64,000 nt of DNA from Acidobacteriota bacterium (GCA_018268755.1 JAFDVW010000017.1:1-64000); one strand, 5' to 3'. Positions 25,635 through 35,334 are shown, counted from the stretch's first letter. Numbers and translations: made by a program. The notes: generated from the sequence alone by a model not told the origin.

Positions 25635-26084
25635 ATGAAAATCGCCCTCGGCGCCGATCACGCCGGCTTTGAACTCAAAGAAAAGATTAAGGCGTATCTA
25701 GCCGGGAAAGGCATTTCCGTTGCCGACCACGGCACCCATTCCACGGAGTCGGTTGACTATCCCGACTATGCCCGGGTCGTGGGCGAGGAAGTTGTTGCCA
25801 AGCAGGCCGACTACGGCATTCTGGTCTGTGGGGCGGGAATCGGCATGTCCATCGCCGCCAATAAGGTTCCGGGAGTGCGCGCTGCGAATATTCACAGCGA
25901 AGTCGAGGCCCAGCTCAGCCGGGAACACAACAATGCCAATATACTGGCCTTGGGCGGCCGGTTGCTGGACGAAGCCACCGCGCTGCAGATTGTGGAGCGC
26001 TGGCTCAGTACTCCGTTTTCCGGGGGGCGGCATGAGCGCCGGGTGGAAAAGATTTCCGCCCTGGAGCGGGCCGAAGCCCAATGA
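25635..26084 (+). CDS. rpiB: Ribose 5-phosphate isomerase B
   Basis: RpiB interconverts ribulose and ribose 5-phosphate. The 149-residue product has KIALGADHAGFELKEKIK, SVDYPDYARVVGEEV, the active-site Cys in GILVCGAGIGMSIAANK, VRAANIHSEVEAQLSREHNNANILALGGR (only the family landmark) and a C-terminal helix. It has the normal length. ATG 25635 is preferred over 25626 because the -10 box covers the earlier codon. glyA follows 54 bp later. Confidence 0.94.
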   Translation: MKIALGADHAGFELKEKIKAYLAGKGISVADHGTHSTESVDYPDYARVVGEEVVAKQADYGILVCGAGIGMSIAANKVPGVRAANIHSEVEAQLSREHNNANILALGGRLLDEATALQIVERWLSTPFSGGRHERRVEKISALERAEAQ

Positions 26085-26138
26085 AACAGCGGACGGACCC
26101 CCCTTTTGCCTTACACTAGTACTACACAGGAAACACAC

Positions 26139-27428
26139 ATGAAAAACACTGGAATGGCCCGTCCCATCTTTGAGGTCGACCCTGAGGTCGCCGCTGCCAT
26201 TGAGAATGAAGCCCGCCGCCAGCACGAGGGGCTGGAGCTGATCGCCTCGGAGAACTTCGTCAGCGAGGCTGTGCTCGAAGCCGCCGGTTCTGTGTTCACT
26301 AATAAGTACGCCGAGGGCTACCCGGGCAAGCGCTACTACGGGGGCTGCGAGTTTACCGACGTCGTGGAGAACCTGGCCCGCGAGCGCGCCAAAAAGCTTT
26401 TCGGCGCGGAATACGTAAACGTGCAGCCGCATGCCGGCTCGCAGGCCAACATGGCCGCCTATTTTTCCGTGCTGCAACCGGGCGATACCATCCTTGGTCT
26501 CAATCTTGCCCATGGCGGGCACCTTACCCATGGCCATCACCTGAATTTTTCCGGCAAGACATACAAGGTTGTGCCCTACGGCGTCACCAAGGAAACCGAG
26601 ACGATCGACTACGACGAGCTGGAAAAGATCGCCGAACGAGAACGGCCCAAGCTCATCATTGGCGGCGGCAGTGCCTATCCCCGCATTATTGATTTCGCGC
26701 GCATGCGGCAGATTGCCGACAAAGTCGGCGCCCTTTACCTGGTGGACATGGCACACTTTTCCGGCCTGGTGGCCGGCGGCGCGCACCCTTCGCCGGTGCC
26801 GCACGCGCACATCGTCACTTCCACCACGCATAAGACCCTGCGCGGGCCGCGATCCGGCATGATCCTGGCCAAGGCGGAATTTGGCCCGGCTATCGATAAG
26901 GTCGTCTTTCCCGGAATTCAGGGGGGACCGTTGGTGCATATCATTGCCGCCAAGGCAATTTGTTTCCTGGAGGCTTCCCAGCCGGAATTCCGCGATTACG
27001 CCCGGCAGGTTGTGGCCAACGCCAAGGTGCTGGCGGAAGCGTTGGCTTCCGAGGGTTTCCGCATTATCTCCGGGGGCACCGACACCCATCTCATGCTGGT
27101 CGATGTTTTCGCCCAAGGCATGTTGGGGAGCGAGGCGGAAAAAGCTTTAGGCGAGGCCGGCATTACCGTCAATAAGAACGCAATCCCATTTGATACGAAT
27201 CCGCCGCTGAAGCCGAGCGGCATCCGCATTGGATCGCCCGCGCTCACCACCCGCGGCATGAAAGAATCCGAAATGCGCCAGGTGGGACGCTGGATCTCCG
27301 AGGCTTTACACCATCGCGGCGATACTGCGGTATTGGCCAGGGTCCGCAAGCAGGTCTTCGAACTTGCCGAAGCCTTCCCCCTCTATGCCGAGCGGCGGGC
27401 CAAGGCGCAGGCCGAAGCGCGAGTGTGA
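26139..27428 (+). CDS. glyA: Serine hydroxymethyltransferase
   Basis: GlyA converts serine and tetrahydrofolate to glycine and methylene-THF using PLP. The 429-residue product has [52 protein letters not shown], the PLP-lysine region [17 protein letters not shown] and FPGIQGGPL. It has the normal length. ATG 26139 follows AGGAAA; earlier in-frame codons add only non-conserved residues. It lies 54 bp after rpiB, possibly in one transcript. Confidence 0.97.
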   Translation: MKNTGMARPIFEVDPEVAAAIENEARRQHEGLELIASENFVSEAVLEAAGSVFTNKYAEGYPGKRYYGGCEFTDVVENLARERAKKLFGAEYVNVQPHAGSQANMAAYFSVLQPGDTILGLNLAHGGHLTHGHHLNFSGKTYKVVPYGVTKETETIDYDELEKIAERERPKLIIGGGSAYPRIIDFARMRQIADKVGALYLVDMAHFSGLVAGGAHPSPVPHAHIVTSTTHKTLRGPRSGMILAKAEFGPAIDKVVFPGIQGGPLVHIIAAKAICFLEASQPEFRDYARQVVANAKVLAEALASEGFRIISGGTDTHLMLVDVFAQGMLGSEAEKALGEAGITVNKNAIPFDTNPPLKPSGIRIGSPALTTRGMKESEMRQVGRWISEALHHRGDTAVLARVRKQVFELAEAFPLYAERRAKAQAEARV

Positions 27429-27515
27429 TTCTGCCAGGCATGGAACGCCGGCCAGGGGCCGGCGGACTGGCCAAGGCGGCTTTGTTCCACTGTGTCCTAA
27501 GGGTTGATTTCTTGT

Positions 27516-28712
27516 GTGAAGATTGCGATTGATCTCCGGCGCGTTACCGAATTCGGCGTGGGGACCTACACGCGCAATGTGCTACGGGCGCTGGGCAGGC
27601 TGGACCGCGAAAACAAGTATTTCCTGATCGGCCCGCCCGAGAACGTCACGGAAATTGGACCGCTTCCCGCCAATTTCCGTACCATTCCCACCGCTAATTC
27701 GGACAAGACGCTCAAGGGCTATTTGGAGTTTCGCAATGTCCTGAAGCGCCTGCGTTGCGATCTGGTGCACATCCCGCACCTTTTCTGGTTGCCCCGCAAC
27801 TTACCGTGCCCTTATGTCATGACGGTGCACGATCTGCTGGAGCATATGTCGCGCGCCCGCGGTCTCTCCGGCTTCAAGCGCTCCCTGCATTTTCAGTTCA
27901 CCCGGCGGGTGCTGGGCGGTGCGGCGCAAATTTTTGCCGTCTCACAGTTCACCAAAGGCGAAATCGAGAAGCTGTTCAACGTGCCAAGCCGTAAGATCCA
28001 GGTCATCTCTAACGCCATTGATGAGCGCTTCCTCACCGGCCACGCCACCGACGCTGACCGTCAATTCCTGGCTGAGCGGTACCAGGTCAACCATCCCTTC
28101 CTGCTTTATGCCGGCCGCATCAGCCCGCACAAAAACCTGGTGCGCATCATTGAGGCGTTCTCGGCCCTGAAGGCCGAACTGCAGAAAGAAGACAAGTTCC
28201 CGGATTTGCGGCTGGTCATTATTGGAGATGAGCTCTCCAAAAATCCCGACCTGCGTCGCACCGTGATCCGCGCCGGGGTGCAGAACGATGTTCGCTTTCT
28301 TGGCTTCGTGCCCATCGAAGTGCTGCGTATCTTCTACGATGTGGCCAAGATTTTTGTGTTTCCCTCGTTATATGAGGGGTTTGGCTTGCCGCCGTTGGAG
28401 GCCATGGCGCATGGCACGCCGGTCATTACCTCCAATACTTCGTCCCTTCCCGAGGTGGTGGGGAACGCCGCCGTGCTGGTGAATCCGGAAAATCTGTTTG
28501 AAATTCGCCGTGCGCTGCAATGTGTGCTGCTGGACCAGGGGTTGCGCGAGAGGCTGAAACAACGGGGCTATGAGCAGGTGCAGAAATTTTCCTGGACCTC
28601 CTCCGCGCGGCAGATTCTCCGTGCCTACGAAGAAGTGGTGGAGCAGCGCCGCCGCGACCCGCGTTCGGAGGAAGAGCAGCAACGCCTGCCCAGGAAAGCG
28701 GCCATCTCCTGA
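27516..28712 (+). CDS. Glycosyltransferase family 4 protein
   Basis: This 398-residue cytosolic or membrane-associated enzyme has the two Rossmann domains of GT4. The N-terminal half begins [21 protein letters not shown], and the C-terminal half has [21 protein letters not shown] and the EX7E motif in [22 protein letters not shown]. Such enzymes use nucleotide-sugars to build polysaccharide or glycolipid. I chose GTG 27516; a TTG at 27504 adds only four residues. The tail after residue 375 is charged and disordered. No other polysaccharide genes adjoin it. Confidence 0.9.
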   Translation: MKIAIDLRRVTEFGVGTYTRNVLRALGRLDRENKYFLIGPPENVTEIGPLPANFRTIPTANSDKTLKGYLEFRNVLKRLRCDLVHIPHLFWLPRNLPCPYVMTVHDLLEHMSRARGLSGFKRSLHFQFTRRVLGGAAQIFAVSQFTKGEIEKLFNVPSRKIQVISNAIDERFLTGHATDADRQFLAERYQVNHPFLLYAGRISPHKNLVRIIEAFSALKAELQKEDKFPDLRLVIIGDELSKNPDLRRTVIRAGVQNDVRFLGFVPIEVLRIFYDVAKIFVFPSLYEGFGLPPLEAMAHGTPVITSNTSSLPEVVGNAAVLVNPENLFEIRRALQCVLLDQGLRERLKQRGYEQVQKFSWTSSARQILRAYEEVVEQRRRDPRSEEEQQRLPRKAAIS

Positions 28713-28756
28713 GCGAATCCAGGCCGCTGTGTCCTGCGACGGCGCTTTGCAGCGGA

Positions 28757-28930
28757 CTATTTCAAAAGAGGGTTTCCCGGAGAGACCAATCCCAGGATGT
28801 GCAGTTTTCCAGTAGCCTGCGTGCGCTGCGATTCGGAGGTGGCGGCGGCCAGGCGTTTCCGCAGCTTGAGGACTTTTTCTTTGCGGGTGCGGCGACGGCG
28901 AATCTCCGGCCGGCGGCTTGAAGCGGACAT
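28757..28930 (-). CDS. Small basic protein (DUF6800-like), 57 residues
   Basis: ATG 28930-28928 opens a 57-residue frame ending at TAG (28759-28757). The first half is strikingly basic (SSRRPEIRRRRTRKEKVLKL), followed by RKRLAAATSES and a short hydrophobic end. The EIRRRR-x-RK-x-K-x2-KLR pattern resembles small proteins annotated as DUF6800 in Planctomycetes and Acidobacteria; that match is from memory. The positive charge suggests binding to nucleic acid or ribosomes. It converges with the GT4 gene. Confidence 0.65.
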   Translation of the reverse strand: MSASSRRPEIRRRRTRKEKVLKLRKRLAAATSESQRTQATGKLHILGLVSPGNPLLK

Positions 28931-28977
28931 CGGCGGTGCTCCTTGTTCGTAAGATGATTAAAACTTAGGCGTAACGC

Positions 28978-29001
28978 AAAAACCGGGCCCAGCGGGCCCG
29001 G
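28978..29001 (-). terminator. Intrinsic terminator after the GH39 gene
   Basis: On the minus strand CCGGGCCC and GGGCCCGG pair around a GCT loop (29001-28983) and are followed by five T residues (28982-28978), 59 nt after the GH39 stop. Confidence 0.88.
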
Positions 29002-29060
29002 CCGCAAATTCATTCTACCTGATATGCCCGGTTTGCGAGGACTGGCTGCGCCTCGGCCCT

Positions 29061-30566
29061 TTACCGGAGCTCCACCACCGCCAGACCGTGTGCCGGCAGC
29101 GCCACCAGCAGGCGGCCGTCCTTGACCACCTGTTTTTCCGGGGCGGGAAGTTGCGCCGCCTGTCGCAGCGTCTGCAGCTGGGCTGGGGTGGGATACTGTG
29201 GGGACCCCATTTTCTCGTAGGTCGGATGCACATCCCCGTGTTCCCGGTCCACGCGGTATATCAGGGCCTGCCGCAGGCTCTGGCCGCGGAATTGCACGGT
29301 CACAATTTTGGCGGTGCCATTCTCATCCGGAGCGGCATAGTTCCACAGCGCTAAGACCAGCGTGCCGTCGGGCCGACGGGTGAGCAGCGCCGAATTCGAG
29401 TTCAGCGCGATTCGCTGGTCCCCCAGTTTGTGCAACAGGCGGAATGCGGCCAAGGCTGGTTTCGGAATGCTTCCGGCCGCGAATAATCCAAAGCCGCCGT
29501 AAAACGGTGTTTTCACCACGCCCTGTTCTTCAAAGACGTCGGAGAATGTCCAGTAGGACATCACATCCACCAGGCCGTCGCATTGCCGGATGGTGTCCGC
29601 CATCCATGGCCCCATATAGACGGTGTCCGTGACCTGGGGCTCGTTGGCGTAACTGGCGTTGAACTCGCTCCAGATCAGCGGCAGGTGCGGCATGGCCGAT
29701 GCCTGGATCTGGTCATGCACCTTCTTGACCGCGCGACACACCATCTGGTCGCGGGGAATGACCTCGTGCGTGCCGAAGACGTCTTCAGCTTTGTCGTTTC
29801 CGTACACGTGCGTGGAAACAAAATCCACCGGCACATGGTTTTCCGCACAGTGGGCGAGGAACGCGTCCGCCCATGCCGCCTGCGCAGTGGAGGGCCCGCC
29901 CACTCTCAGTTTCGGGCTTACCGCTTTCAGCGCTCGCGCAGTGTGATCGTAGAGCTCCCAGTAAGTCGCCTGTTTGGGCTCGCCGCTCCAGAAATCGATA
30001 TTGGGCTCATTCCATACTTCGAAGTACCATTGCCCGACTTCGTCGATGCCATAGCGGTCGATCAGGTGCCGGGCAAAGGCCGCGATCAATGCATCCCATT
30101 TGGCATAGTCCTTGGGTGGCGAAACGTTCTGCTTGTACCAGAAGGCGTGCAGCGTATCTTTGGCCGCCAATTTCTTCGGCATGAAGCTGAGTTCGACAAA
30201 GGGCTTCACGCCATTGGCCAGCAGACCGTCGTAAATCTGGTCTACGTAAGAAAAGTTATAGACTGGATGGCCCTGCTCATCTTCGTCGTATACGCCGGCT
30301 TCATCGTGAAAGATGGCGTGAAAGCGCACGTATTCGAAGCCGGTAATTTGCCGCACCGCGCGCAGGTCCTGGCGGTAGCCCTCGCGCAGCGAAAGAATGG
30401 CGCGCCCCGAGCCGAACATCTTCTCCCAAAAATGCGGAAAGGGATGGGCCGGCGCCGATACGTCCACCTCCAGAGTGTTGGCGGGACTTTGGGCGCGCAG
30501 CACCCCGCCGGGGACCGCAAGGGAAACCGCCAGGAGAAGAATCCGGCAAAGAGTGCTGAATTTCAT
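29061..30566 (-). CDS. Glycoside hydrolase family 39-like secreted beta-xylosidase
   Basis: This 501-residue product has a signal peptide (to about residue 26, GGVLRAQ) and a (beta/alpha)8 barrel of clan GH-A. The acid/base Glu is in YFEVWNEPNIDFW, the nucleophile Glu in LPLIWSEFNASYAN, and a C-terminal beta-sandwich follows (LVALPAHGLAVVELR). GH39 enzymes are mainly beta-xylosidases or alpha-iduronidases; substrate choice cannot be read here. ATG 30566 is where the signal peptide begins, and a frame from 30623 adds only an unlikely tail. An AAGCGCTT palindrome lies 40 bp upstream. Confidence 0.88.
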   Translation of the reverse strand: MKFSTLCRILLLAVSLAVPGGVLRAQSPANTLEVDVSAPAHPFPHFWEKMFGSGRAILSLREGYRQDLRAVRQITGFEYVRFHAIFHDEAGVYDEDEQGHPVYNFSYVDQIYDGLLANGVKPFVELSFMPKKLAAKDTLHAFWYKQNVSPPKDYAKWDALIAAFARHLIDRYGIDEVGQWYFEVWNEPNIDFWSGEPKQATYWELYDHTARALKAVSPKLRVGGPSTAQAAWADAFLAHCAENHVPVDFVSTHVYGNDKAEDVFGTHEVIPRDQMVCRAVKKVHDQIQASAMPHLPLIWSEFNASYANEPQVTDTVYMGPWMADTIRQCDGLVDVMSYWTFSDVFEEQGVVKTPFYGGFGLFAAGSIPKPALAAFRLLHKLGDQRIALNSNSALLTRRPDGTLVLALWNYAAPDENGTAKIVTVQFRGQSLRQALIYRVDREHGDVHPTYEKMGSPQYPTPAQLQTLRQAAQLPAPEKQVVKDGRLLVALPAHGLAVVELR

Positions 30567-30604
30567 AGAGGCCTGCCTTGGGTCTAAGAAAATCGTTTTT
30601 GTCG

Positions 30605-30612
30605 AAGCGCTT
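30605..30612. promoter_or_regulatory. LacI-type operator candidate upstream of GH39
   Basis: The palindrome AAGCGCTT, in the context CGAAGCGCTTTG, has the central CG with flanking A/T typical of LacI-family operators. A related AAAATCGTTTTT lies at about 30589-30600. Both precede the GH39 start at 30566. No LacI-family gene is in the window. Confidence 0.4.
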
Positions 30613-30734
30613 TGTTGTAGCACGGCATAGGTCCGCAGTCAAACGTCCGGGACGGCAACAACCATCTTGATTTTCAGCCGGTGCTGCTGGTTTTTGTTTC
30701 TCCGCTTTGCCTCATGCTACACTTCGTTCGGACT

Positions 30735-31106
30735 ATGGGTCGAGGATGCGCATTCGTGTTGCTGTTGGTGTGGAGCCTGGCCCTGGTGTCTCCGCTCTTC
30801 GCCCGCACCTCGGACGCTGCGCTGCCCGCCTGCTGTCGCCGTGACGGAAAGCACCACTGCGCGATGGCCGGAATGCAGGACCCAGACGCACAGCCTTCTT
30901 TTTCCGCGGTCCAGGCCAAGTGTCCCATGTTTCCCGCGAGCACTGTCTCCTGGGACCATGGCCCGCAATTTCTTCCCAACATCTCGCAAGCATTCTATGC
31001 CGGGGTCGTAAGTCATCCGGTCGTCCACGCACAAGTAGAGAGCCTTTGCCGCATCGCCTGGGAACGCAGCCGGCAGAAGCGCGGTCCCCCCATCGTCCTG
31101 GCCTGA
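30735..31106 (+). CDS. Small secreted Cys/His/Met-rich protein
   Basis: This 123-residue product has an N-terminal hydrophobic signal (CAFVLLLVWSLALVSPLFA). It is followed by a dense cluster of possible metal ligands: LPACCRRDGKHHCAMAGM and then KCPMFP, with a single further Cys near the end (SLCRIAW). I recognise no named family. The cluster of Cys, His and Met suggests binding of a soft metal such as copper, which is inference. ATG 30735 is chosen; ATG 30714 would add seven residues, but a TACACT box (30718-30723) overlaps that region. The Oar-like receptor gene follows 99 bp later. Confidence 0.6.
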   Translation: MGRGCAFVLLLVWSLALVSPLFARTSDAALPACCRRDGKHHCAMAGMQDPDAQPSFSAVQAKCPMFPASTVSWDHGPQFLPNISQAFYAGVVSHPVVHAQVESLCRIAWERSRQKRGPPIVLA

Positions 31107-31205
31107 TTTTTCTCCCTGGAAGTGAAAGATAGTCGAAATCAGTTTACGTGGGCCGGGTCGATGGCATAGCCATGCCCGCTCACCAAGGGAATTCAGGAGA
31201 ATGGC

Positions 31206-34034
31206 ATGTTGAGGATGGGGTGGGGTATTCGTGTTTTCATTCTATTTTTTTGCCTGGGCTTCGGCTTGATGGCGCCGGCGCAGGAAACCATTAATAACGC
31301 CAGTGTAAGTGGCCGGGTAACGGACCCTTCGGGGGCCGCCGTCTCGCAGGCTGTTGTAGAGGCAAAGCAGACAGAAACCAACGTCAGCAATACCACGGTG
31401 ACCGACTCCGAGGGGCGATTCCGATTTCCTTACTTGCAGGTGGGGAGATATGAAATCAAGGTCAGCCAGACCGGTTTCACCACGCCGACACGCACTCTGA
31501 CTTTGACGGTTGGAGCTGCTTTCCAGTTGCCGATCACCCTGGCGGTCGGATCAGGCCACGAGACCGTTGAAGTGAAAAGCGAGGCCACTCTGGTCGAGAC
31601 TGCCCGTACCCAGATCGCCGGCACGATTGGGCAAAATGAAGTAAACAGCTTGCCGCTGAACGGCCGCAGCTTTCTCGATCTGGCCCTGCTGGTCCCCGGC
31701 GTTTCTCCCACCAACACGGCCAGCACGCAGCTCTTCCCGGAAACCTCGGCGGTGCCGGGGCAGGGCATCTCCGTCAACAGCCAGCGCAACTTCTCCAACA
31801 GCTTCATCGTCGACGGATTGTCTTCGAATGATGACGCCGCTGGCCTGGCGGGAACGTTCTACGGACTGGATGCCATACAAGAATTGCAGGTGGTCACCTC
31901 CAGCGGTCAAGCGGAATTTGGCCGCGCGCTTGGCGGGTACGTCAATGTGATCACCCGCAGCGGCACCAACACGCTGCATGGCAGTGCCTACGGCTTCTTT
32001 CGCAATCAGCGCTTCAACGCACCCAATGCCCTGACCGGGACCAAGTCTCCGCTGACGCAGGCGCAATACGGCGCGAGCCTGGGCGGTCCCATCGTAAAAG
32101 GCAGGACCTTCTACTTCGCCAATTTTGAGCAGCGCCTCTTGAACCAATACGGCCTGATTACGGTTTCGCAGGCCAATGTGGACGCGATCAACGCGCGCCT
32201 GCAGGCCGTTGACTATCCCGGGTCACTGATCTCCACCGGCTTCTTTCCCAACCCGGTGCACAACACGAACTTTCTGGCGCGGGTCGACCATCGCTTTTCC
32301 GACAAAGACCAGTTCAACGTGCGCTATAGCCTCTATGACGTCAACGGGACCAATTCCCGTTTCACCGGAGGCCTGGGTACGGTGAGCGCCGGGGCCGGTC
32401 TGAGCAATCGCGACCAGACCATCGCCGTCAGCAATATCTATACGCTCTCCTCCCGCAGCGTGAACGAAACGCGCGGCCAGTTCACCAACAGCGATCTGAA
32501 AGCGCCCGCCAATGATCCGATTGGCCCCGTGGTGAGCATTTCCGGCGTGGCCTCGTTCGGGACCGCCTCGGGATCTCCCACCGGACGTCATAACCGGCTG
32601 TACGAAATCACCGACAACTTTTCTCACCAGGCCGGCGCCCATGCCCTGCGGGCCGGTGTCGACTTTCTCTACAACGATTTGACCATCACTTATCCACGTT
32701 CCCTCCGCGGCAGCTATTCCTTTTCGTCGCTGGCCAACTTTCAAAACGGGACCTATGCCACCTTCACCCAGACTTTTGGGGATCCGGTGATTCCCCAGAC
32801 CAATTCCAATGTTGGCTTCTATGCCCAGGATGAATGGCACGTGAAGCCGCGGTTCACTTTGAATGCCGGACTGCGTTATGACCTGCAGTTTCTCGATGCG
32901 ATATCCACCGATACCAATAACATCTCACCGCGTGTCGGGTTCGCCTGGTCTCCCTTTGCGGGAAGAAAGACCCTGGTGCGCGGCAGCTTTGGTTTGTTCT
33001 ATGACCGCGTCCCCTTGCGGGCCCTGGCCAATGCTTTGCTCTCCAGCCGCAATACCACCAACTTCGATACCATCCAGCAGCAAAGCACCACGCTTTCTTT
33101 CGGACAGACCGGGGCACCGGCGTTTCCGGGCATTCTGAGTGACGTCCCTTCCAACGTGCTGATCAGCTTTACCACCATGAATCCGCACCTGGAGAATGCC
33201 TACTCGGAACAGGCCAGCCTGGAAGTGGAGCAGCAGCTTGGCGAGAGCTCCACGCTGAGCGTCAACTACCAGCACGTACGCGGGGCGCACCTGGTCGTTT
33301 CCATCAATCAGAACGTGCCCGGTTGTACTTCGTCGGTAGATCCGGTGAATTTGTGCCGGCCTAACTCCGCCTATCAGAACAATAGCCAGTATTCCTCCGC
33401 CGCGGACTCGCAGTATGACGGCGTCTCCGTCGCCTACCTGCAGCGACCTGTGCGCTGGGGGAGCTTCCGTGTTTCTTACACCTTCTCCAAATCCCTGGCG
33501 GACGTGGGTGAGTTCTTCTTCAGCTCGCCGGTCAACATGTTCAACGTGCACCAGGATTGGGGGCGGTCAGACGACGATCAGCGTCATCGTGTGGCCTTCG
33601 ACGCCAGCGTGCACACTTCTGCCGCTCCGGCGCAGACGGCGTGGCAGCGCCTGAGCCACGGCTTTGAGCTGAGCGGCGTGCTGCAATACTATTCGGCGCT
33701 CCCCCTGAACATCGTTTCGGGAAGCAATACCATTCAACAGACGGCAGGGCGTCCCTGTCCGGGATATTCGGCCACCTCGCCGGATTGTCTGGGCAATATG
33801 TTTCCTCGCAATGCCGGCGCCGGTTTTGACTACTTCATTCTGAGCAATCGTCTGGCGCGCACATTTCCCCTGGGAGAGCGCTTCCGTCTGCAAGCCATGG
33901 CGGAGGCATTCAATGTCCTCAATCATCGCAATAACCTGATTCCGAATGCGACCTATGGACGGCCGACATTCGGACAACCCACCGCCGTGGGGGACCCACG
34001 GCAAATTCAGCTGGCGCTGCGTCTCAGTTTTTAA
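31206..34034 (+). CDS. Oar-like TonB-dependent receptor with carboxypeptidase-regulatory domain
   Basis: This 942-residue outer-membrane protein has a signal peptide (to about residue 25, APAQ), a carboxypeptidase-regulatory-like domain (about 30-115: NASVSGRVTDPSGAAVSQAV, FPYLQVGRYEIKV), a plug domain (about 120-240, LPLNGRSFLDLALLVPGVSP) and a 22-strand barrel ending in LRLSF, with C-terminal Phe. This architecture is abundant in Acidobacteriota and takes up complex ligands with TonB energy. ATG 31206 follows CAGGAGAA. The neighbouring propeller gene starts 28 bp after its stop, so they are probably cotranscribed. Confidence 0.93.
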   Translation: MLRMGWGIRVFILFFCLGFGLMAPAQETINNASVSGRVTDPSGAAVSQAVVEAKQTETNVSNTTVTDSEGRFRFPYLQVGRYEIKVSQTGFTTPTRTLTLTVGAAFQLPITLAVGSGHETVEVKSEATLVETARTQIAGTIGQNEVNSLPLNGRSFLDLALLVPGVSPTNTASTQLFPETSAVPGQGISVNSQRNFSNSFIVDGLSSNDDAAGLAGTFYGLDAIQELQVVTSSGQAEFGRALGGYVNVITRSGTNTLHGSAYGFFRNQRFNAPNALTGTKSPLTQAQYGASLGGPIVKGRTFYFANFEQRLLNQYGLITVSQANVDAINARLQAVDYPGSLISTGFFPNPVHNTNFLARVDHRFSDKDQFNVRYSLYDVNGTNSRFTGGLGTVSAGAGLSNRDQTIAVSNIYTLSSRSVNETRGQFTNSDLKAPANDPIGPVVSISGVASFGTASGSPTGRHNRLYEITDNFSHQAGAHALRAGVDFLYNDLTITYPRSLRGSYSFSSLANFQNGTYATFTQTFGDPVIPQTNSNVGFYAQDEWHVKPRFTLNAGLRYDLQFLDAISTDTNNISPRVGFAWSPFAGRKTLVRGSFGLFYDRVPLRALANALLSSRNTTNFDTIQQQSTTLSFGQTGAPAFPGILSDVPSNVLISFTTMNPHLENAYSEQASLEVEQQLGESSTLSVNYQHVRGAHLVVSINQNVPGCTSSVDPVNLCRPNSAYQNNSQYSSAADSQYDGVSVAYLQRPVRWGSFRVSYTFSKSLADVGEFFFSSPVNMFNVHQDWGRSDDDQRHRVAFDASVHTSAAPAQTAWQRLSHGFELSGVLQYYSALPLNIVSGSNTIQQTAGRPCPGYSATSPDCLGNMFPRNAGAGFDYFILSNRLARTFPLGERFRLQAMAEAFNVLNHRNNLIPNATYGRPTFGQPTAVGDPRQIQLALRLSF

Positions 34035-34062
34035 TTTGAGGCGGCGTTGCGGAGGGCGAACC

Positions 34063-35334
34063 TTGCCCCTATTTTCCAACTCGTACCTGTTGCGTTGGGC
34101 GGTTGCTGCCGGCTTACTTCTGGCGATGTTGGGTTGTCATCGCCAGGAGGCGCCGGTGGTTTTTGAACCGCAGCCTCGTCCTGTGCTGGCCAAACTCGGA
34201 CTCTCCGGTACGCGCGATGCCAGCCTATCGGTATCTTCATCGGGCATGATCGGACTGCTGGCGGTATACAGCGACGCCTCCGGCAGCCATGTGGGATACG
34301 CCATGTCCCATGATGGCGGAGACAGCTTTATGCCGGTTATTCCCGTGAGCCCTGCCGACGCTAAGGTGACTTCGCGCGGCGAAAGTGGCCCGCAGCTCGC
34401 CGCCACTCCCCAGGCCATTTATGTTTTGTGGCAGCAGCGCTCGGAGAAGGGCGCCAATCAGCTCGCGGTGGCCCGCTCCCTGAATTTCGGCAAGTCTTTC
34501 GATCCTCCGGTGCTTGTGACTGGGGATGAATCCCCCGGGTACCACGGTTTTGCCGCTCTCGGGGTCTCCCCTGATGGAGCAGTGTATGTGGTCTGGCTGG
34601 ATGGTCGCGAGGCAGGCGGCGACGCCGGCACTTTCGCTGTTTATATTTCGCGGTCCACGGACCGCGGAGCGACCTTCGACGCGCCGCACCGCGTGGCGCT
34701 CTCCGCTTGCCCCTGCTGCCGTCCGGCGATTGCGTTCGCTTCCGGCAATGAGGTGATCATCGCCTGGCGCAAGGTCTTCGACGGCGCGGTCCGCGATCTG
34801 GTGCTCTCAGTTTCCCATGATGGCGGCGCAACTTTTGCTCCGGAAGTTCGCGTGGCCGAAGATGGCTGGCGGCTGAACGCCTGCCCGGATTCCGGTCCCA
34901 GCCTGGCGGTGAAAGGCAGTCGTGTGTATCTGGCCTGGCTTACCGAGGGACGGGAGCAGAAAGCGCGGGTGCAGCTTGCCTGGTCCGACGATCTCGGGAA
35001 AAGCTTTCACGCTCCCCTCGTCGCCTCCGAAGGAGTGCTTGATCCCAATCACCCCCGCCTCAAGGTTTCAGAAGATGGCAACCTGATGTTGGTTTTTCAA
35101 GGACGCGAAGCGCGCGATCAGAATGGTTGGGGACCAGTGCGGGTCTTTCTCAGCCAGATCGGCGCCGGAGGAGTGGGCAAGCCTGCGCTGGTGCCCGCAG
35201 GAGAAGCCAGTGCCGCTTATCCCGCACTTGGCCTGGGAACCGCTGGACGCATCTATATCGCCTGGACCGGCAGCGGAGAAGCTTCGTCCGTCCAGCTTAC
35301 ACGGGCGCGTTTGCAGGGAAGGTCGTACCCCTAG
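34063..35334 (+). CDS. BNR/sialidase-type beta-propeller lipoprotein with CPCC motif
   Basis: This 423-residue product has a signal ending in the lipobox LAMLGC (Cys at about residue 25). A six-bladed sialidase-like propeller follows with Asp-box repeats (SHDGGDSF, STDRGATFD, SHDGGATFAP, SDDLGKSFH). The catalytic Arg/Tyr/Glu set of true sialidases is not evident, so binding is more likely than cleavage. Between blades lies the unusual SACPCCRPAIAF. The start is TTG 34063, six bases after GGAGGG; an earlier TTG at 34036 lacks this site. It closes the three-gene set with the receptor and the Cys/His-rich protein. Its stop overlaps that of the opposing gene. Confidence 0.78.
   Translation: MPLFSNSYLLRWAVAAGLLLAMLGCHRQEAPVVFEPQPRPVLAKLGLSGTRDASLSVSSSGMIGLLAVYSDASGSHVGYAMSHDGGDSFMPVIPVSPADAKVTSRGESGPQLAATPQAIYVLWQQRSEKGANQLAVARSLNFGKSFDPPVLVTGDESPGYHGFAALGVSPDGAVYVVWLDGREAGGDAGTFAVYISRSTDRGATFDAPHRVALSACPCCRPAIAFASGNEVIIAWRKVFDGAVRDLVLSVSHDGGATFAPEVRVAEDGWRLNACPDSGPSLAVKGSRVYLAWLTEGREQKARVQLAWSDDLGKSFHAPLVASEGVLDPNHPRLKVSEDGNLMLVFQGREARDQNGWGPVRVFLSQIGAGGVGKPALVPAGEASAAYPALGLGTAGRIYIAWTGSGEASSVQLTRARLQGRSYP

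Noticed and set aside
25698..27116. 472-residue minus-strand frame opposite rpiB and glyA
   Set aside because: It spans two clear plus-strand genes and has no family signature.
34063..35334. Calling the propeller lipoprotein an active sialidase
   Set aside because: Asp-boxes show the fold only; the catalytic Arg triad and Tyr/Glu pair are not evident.
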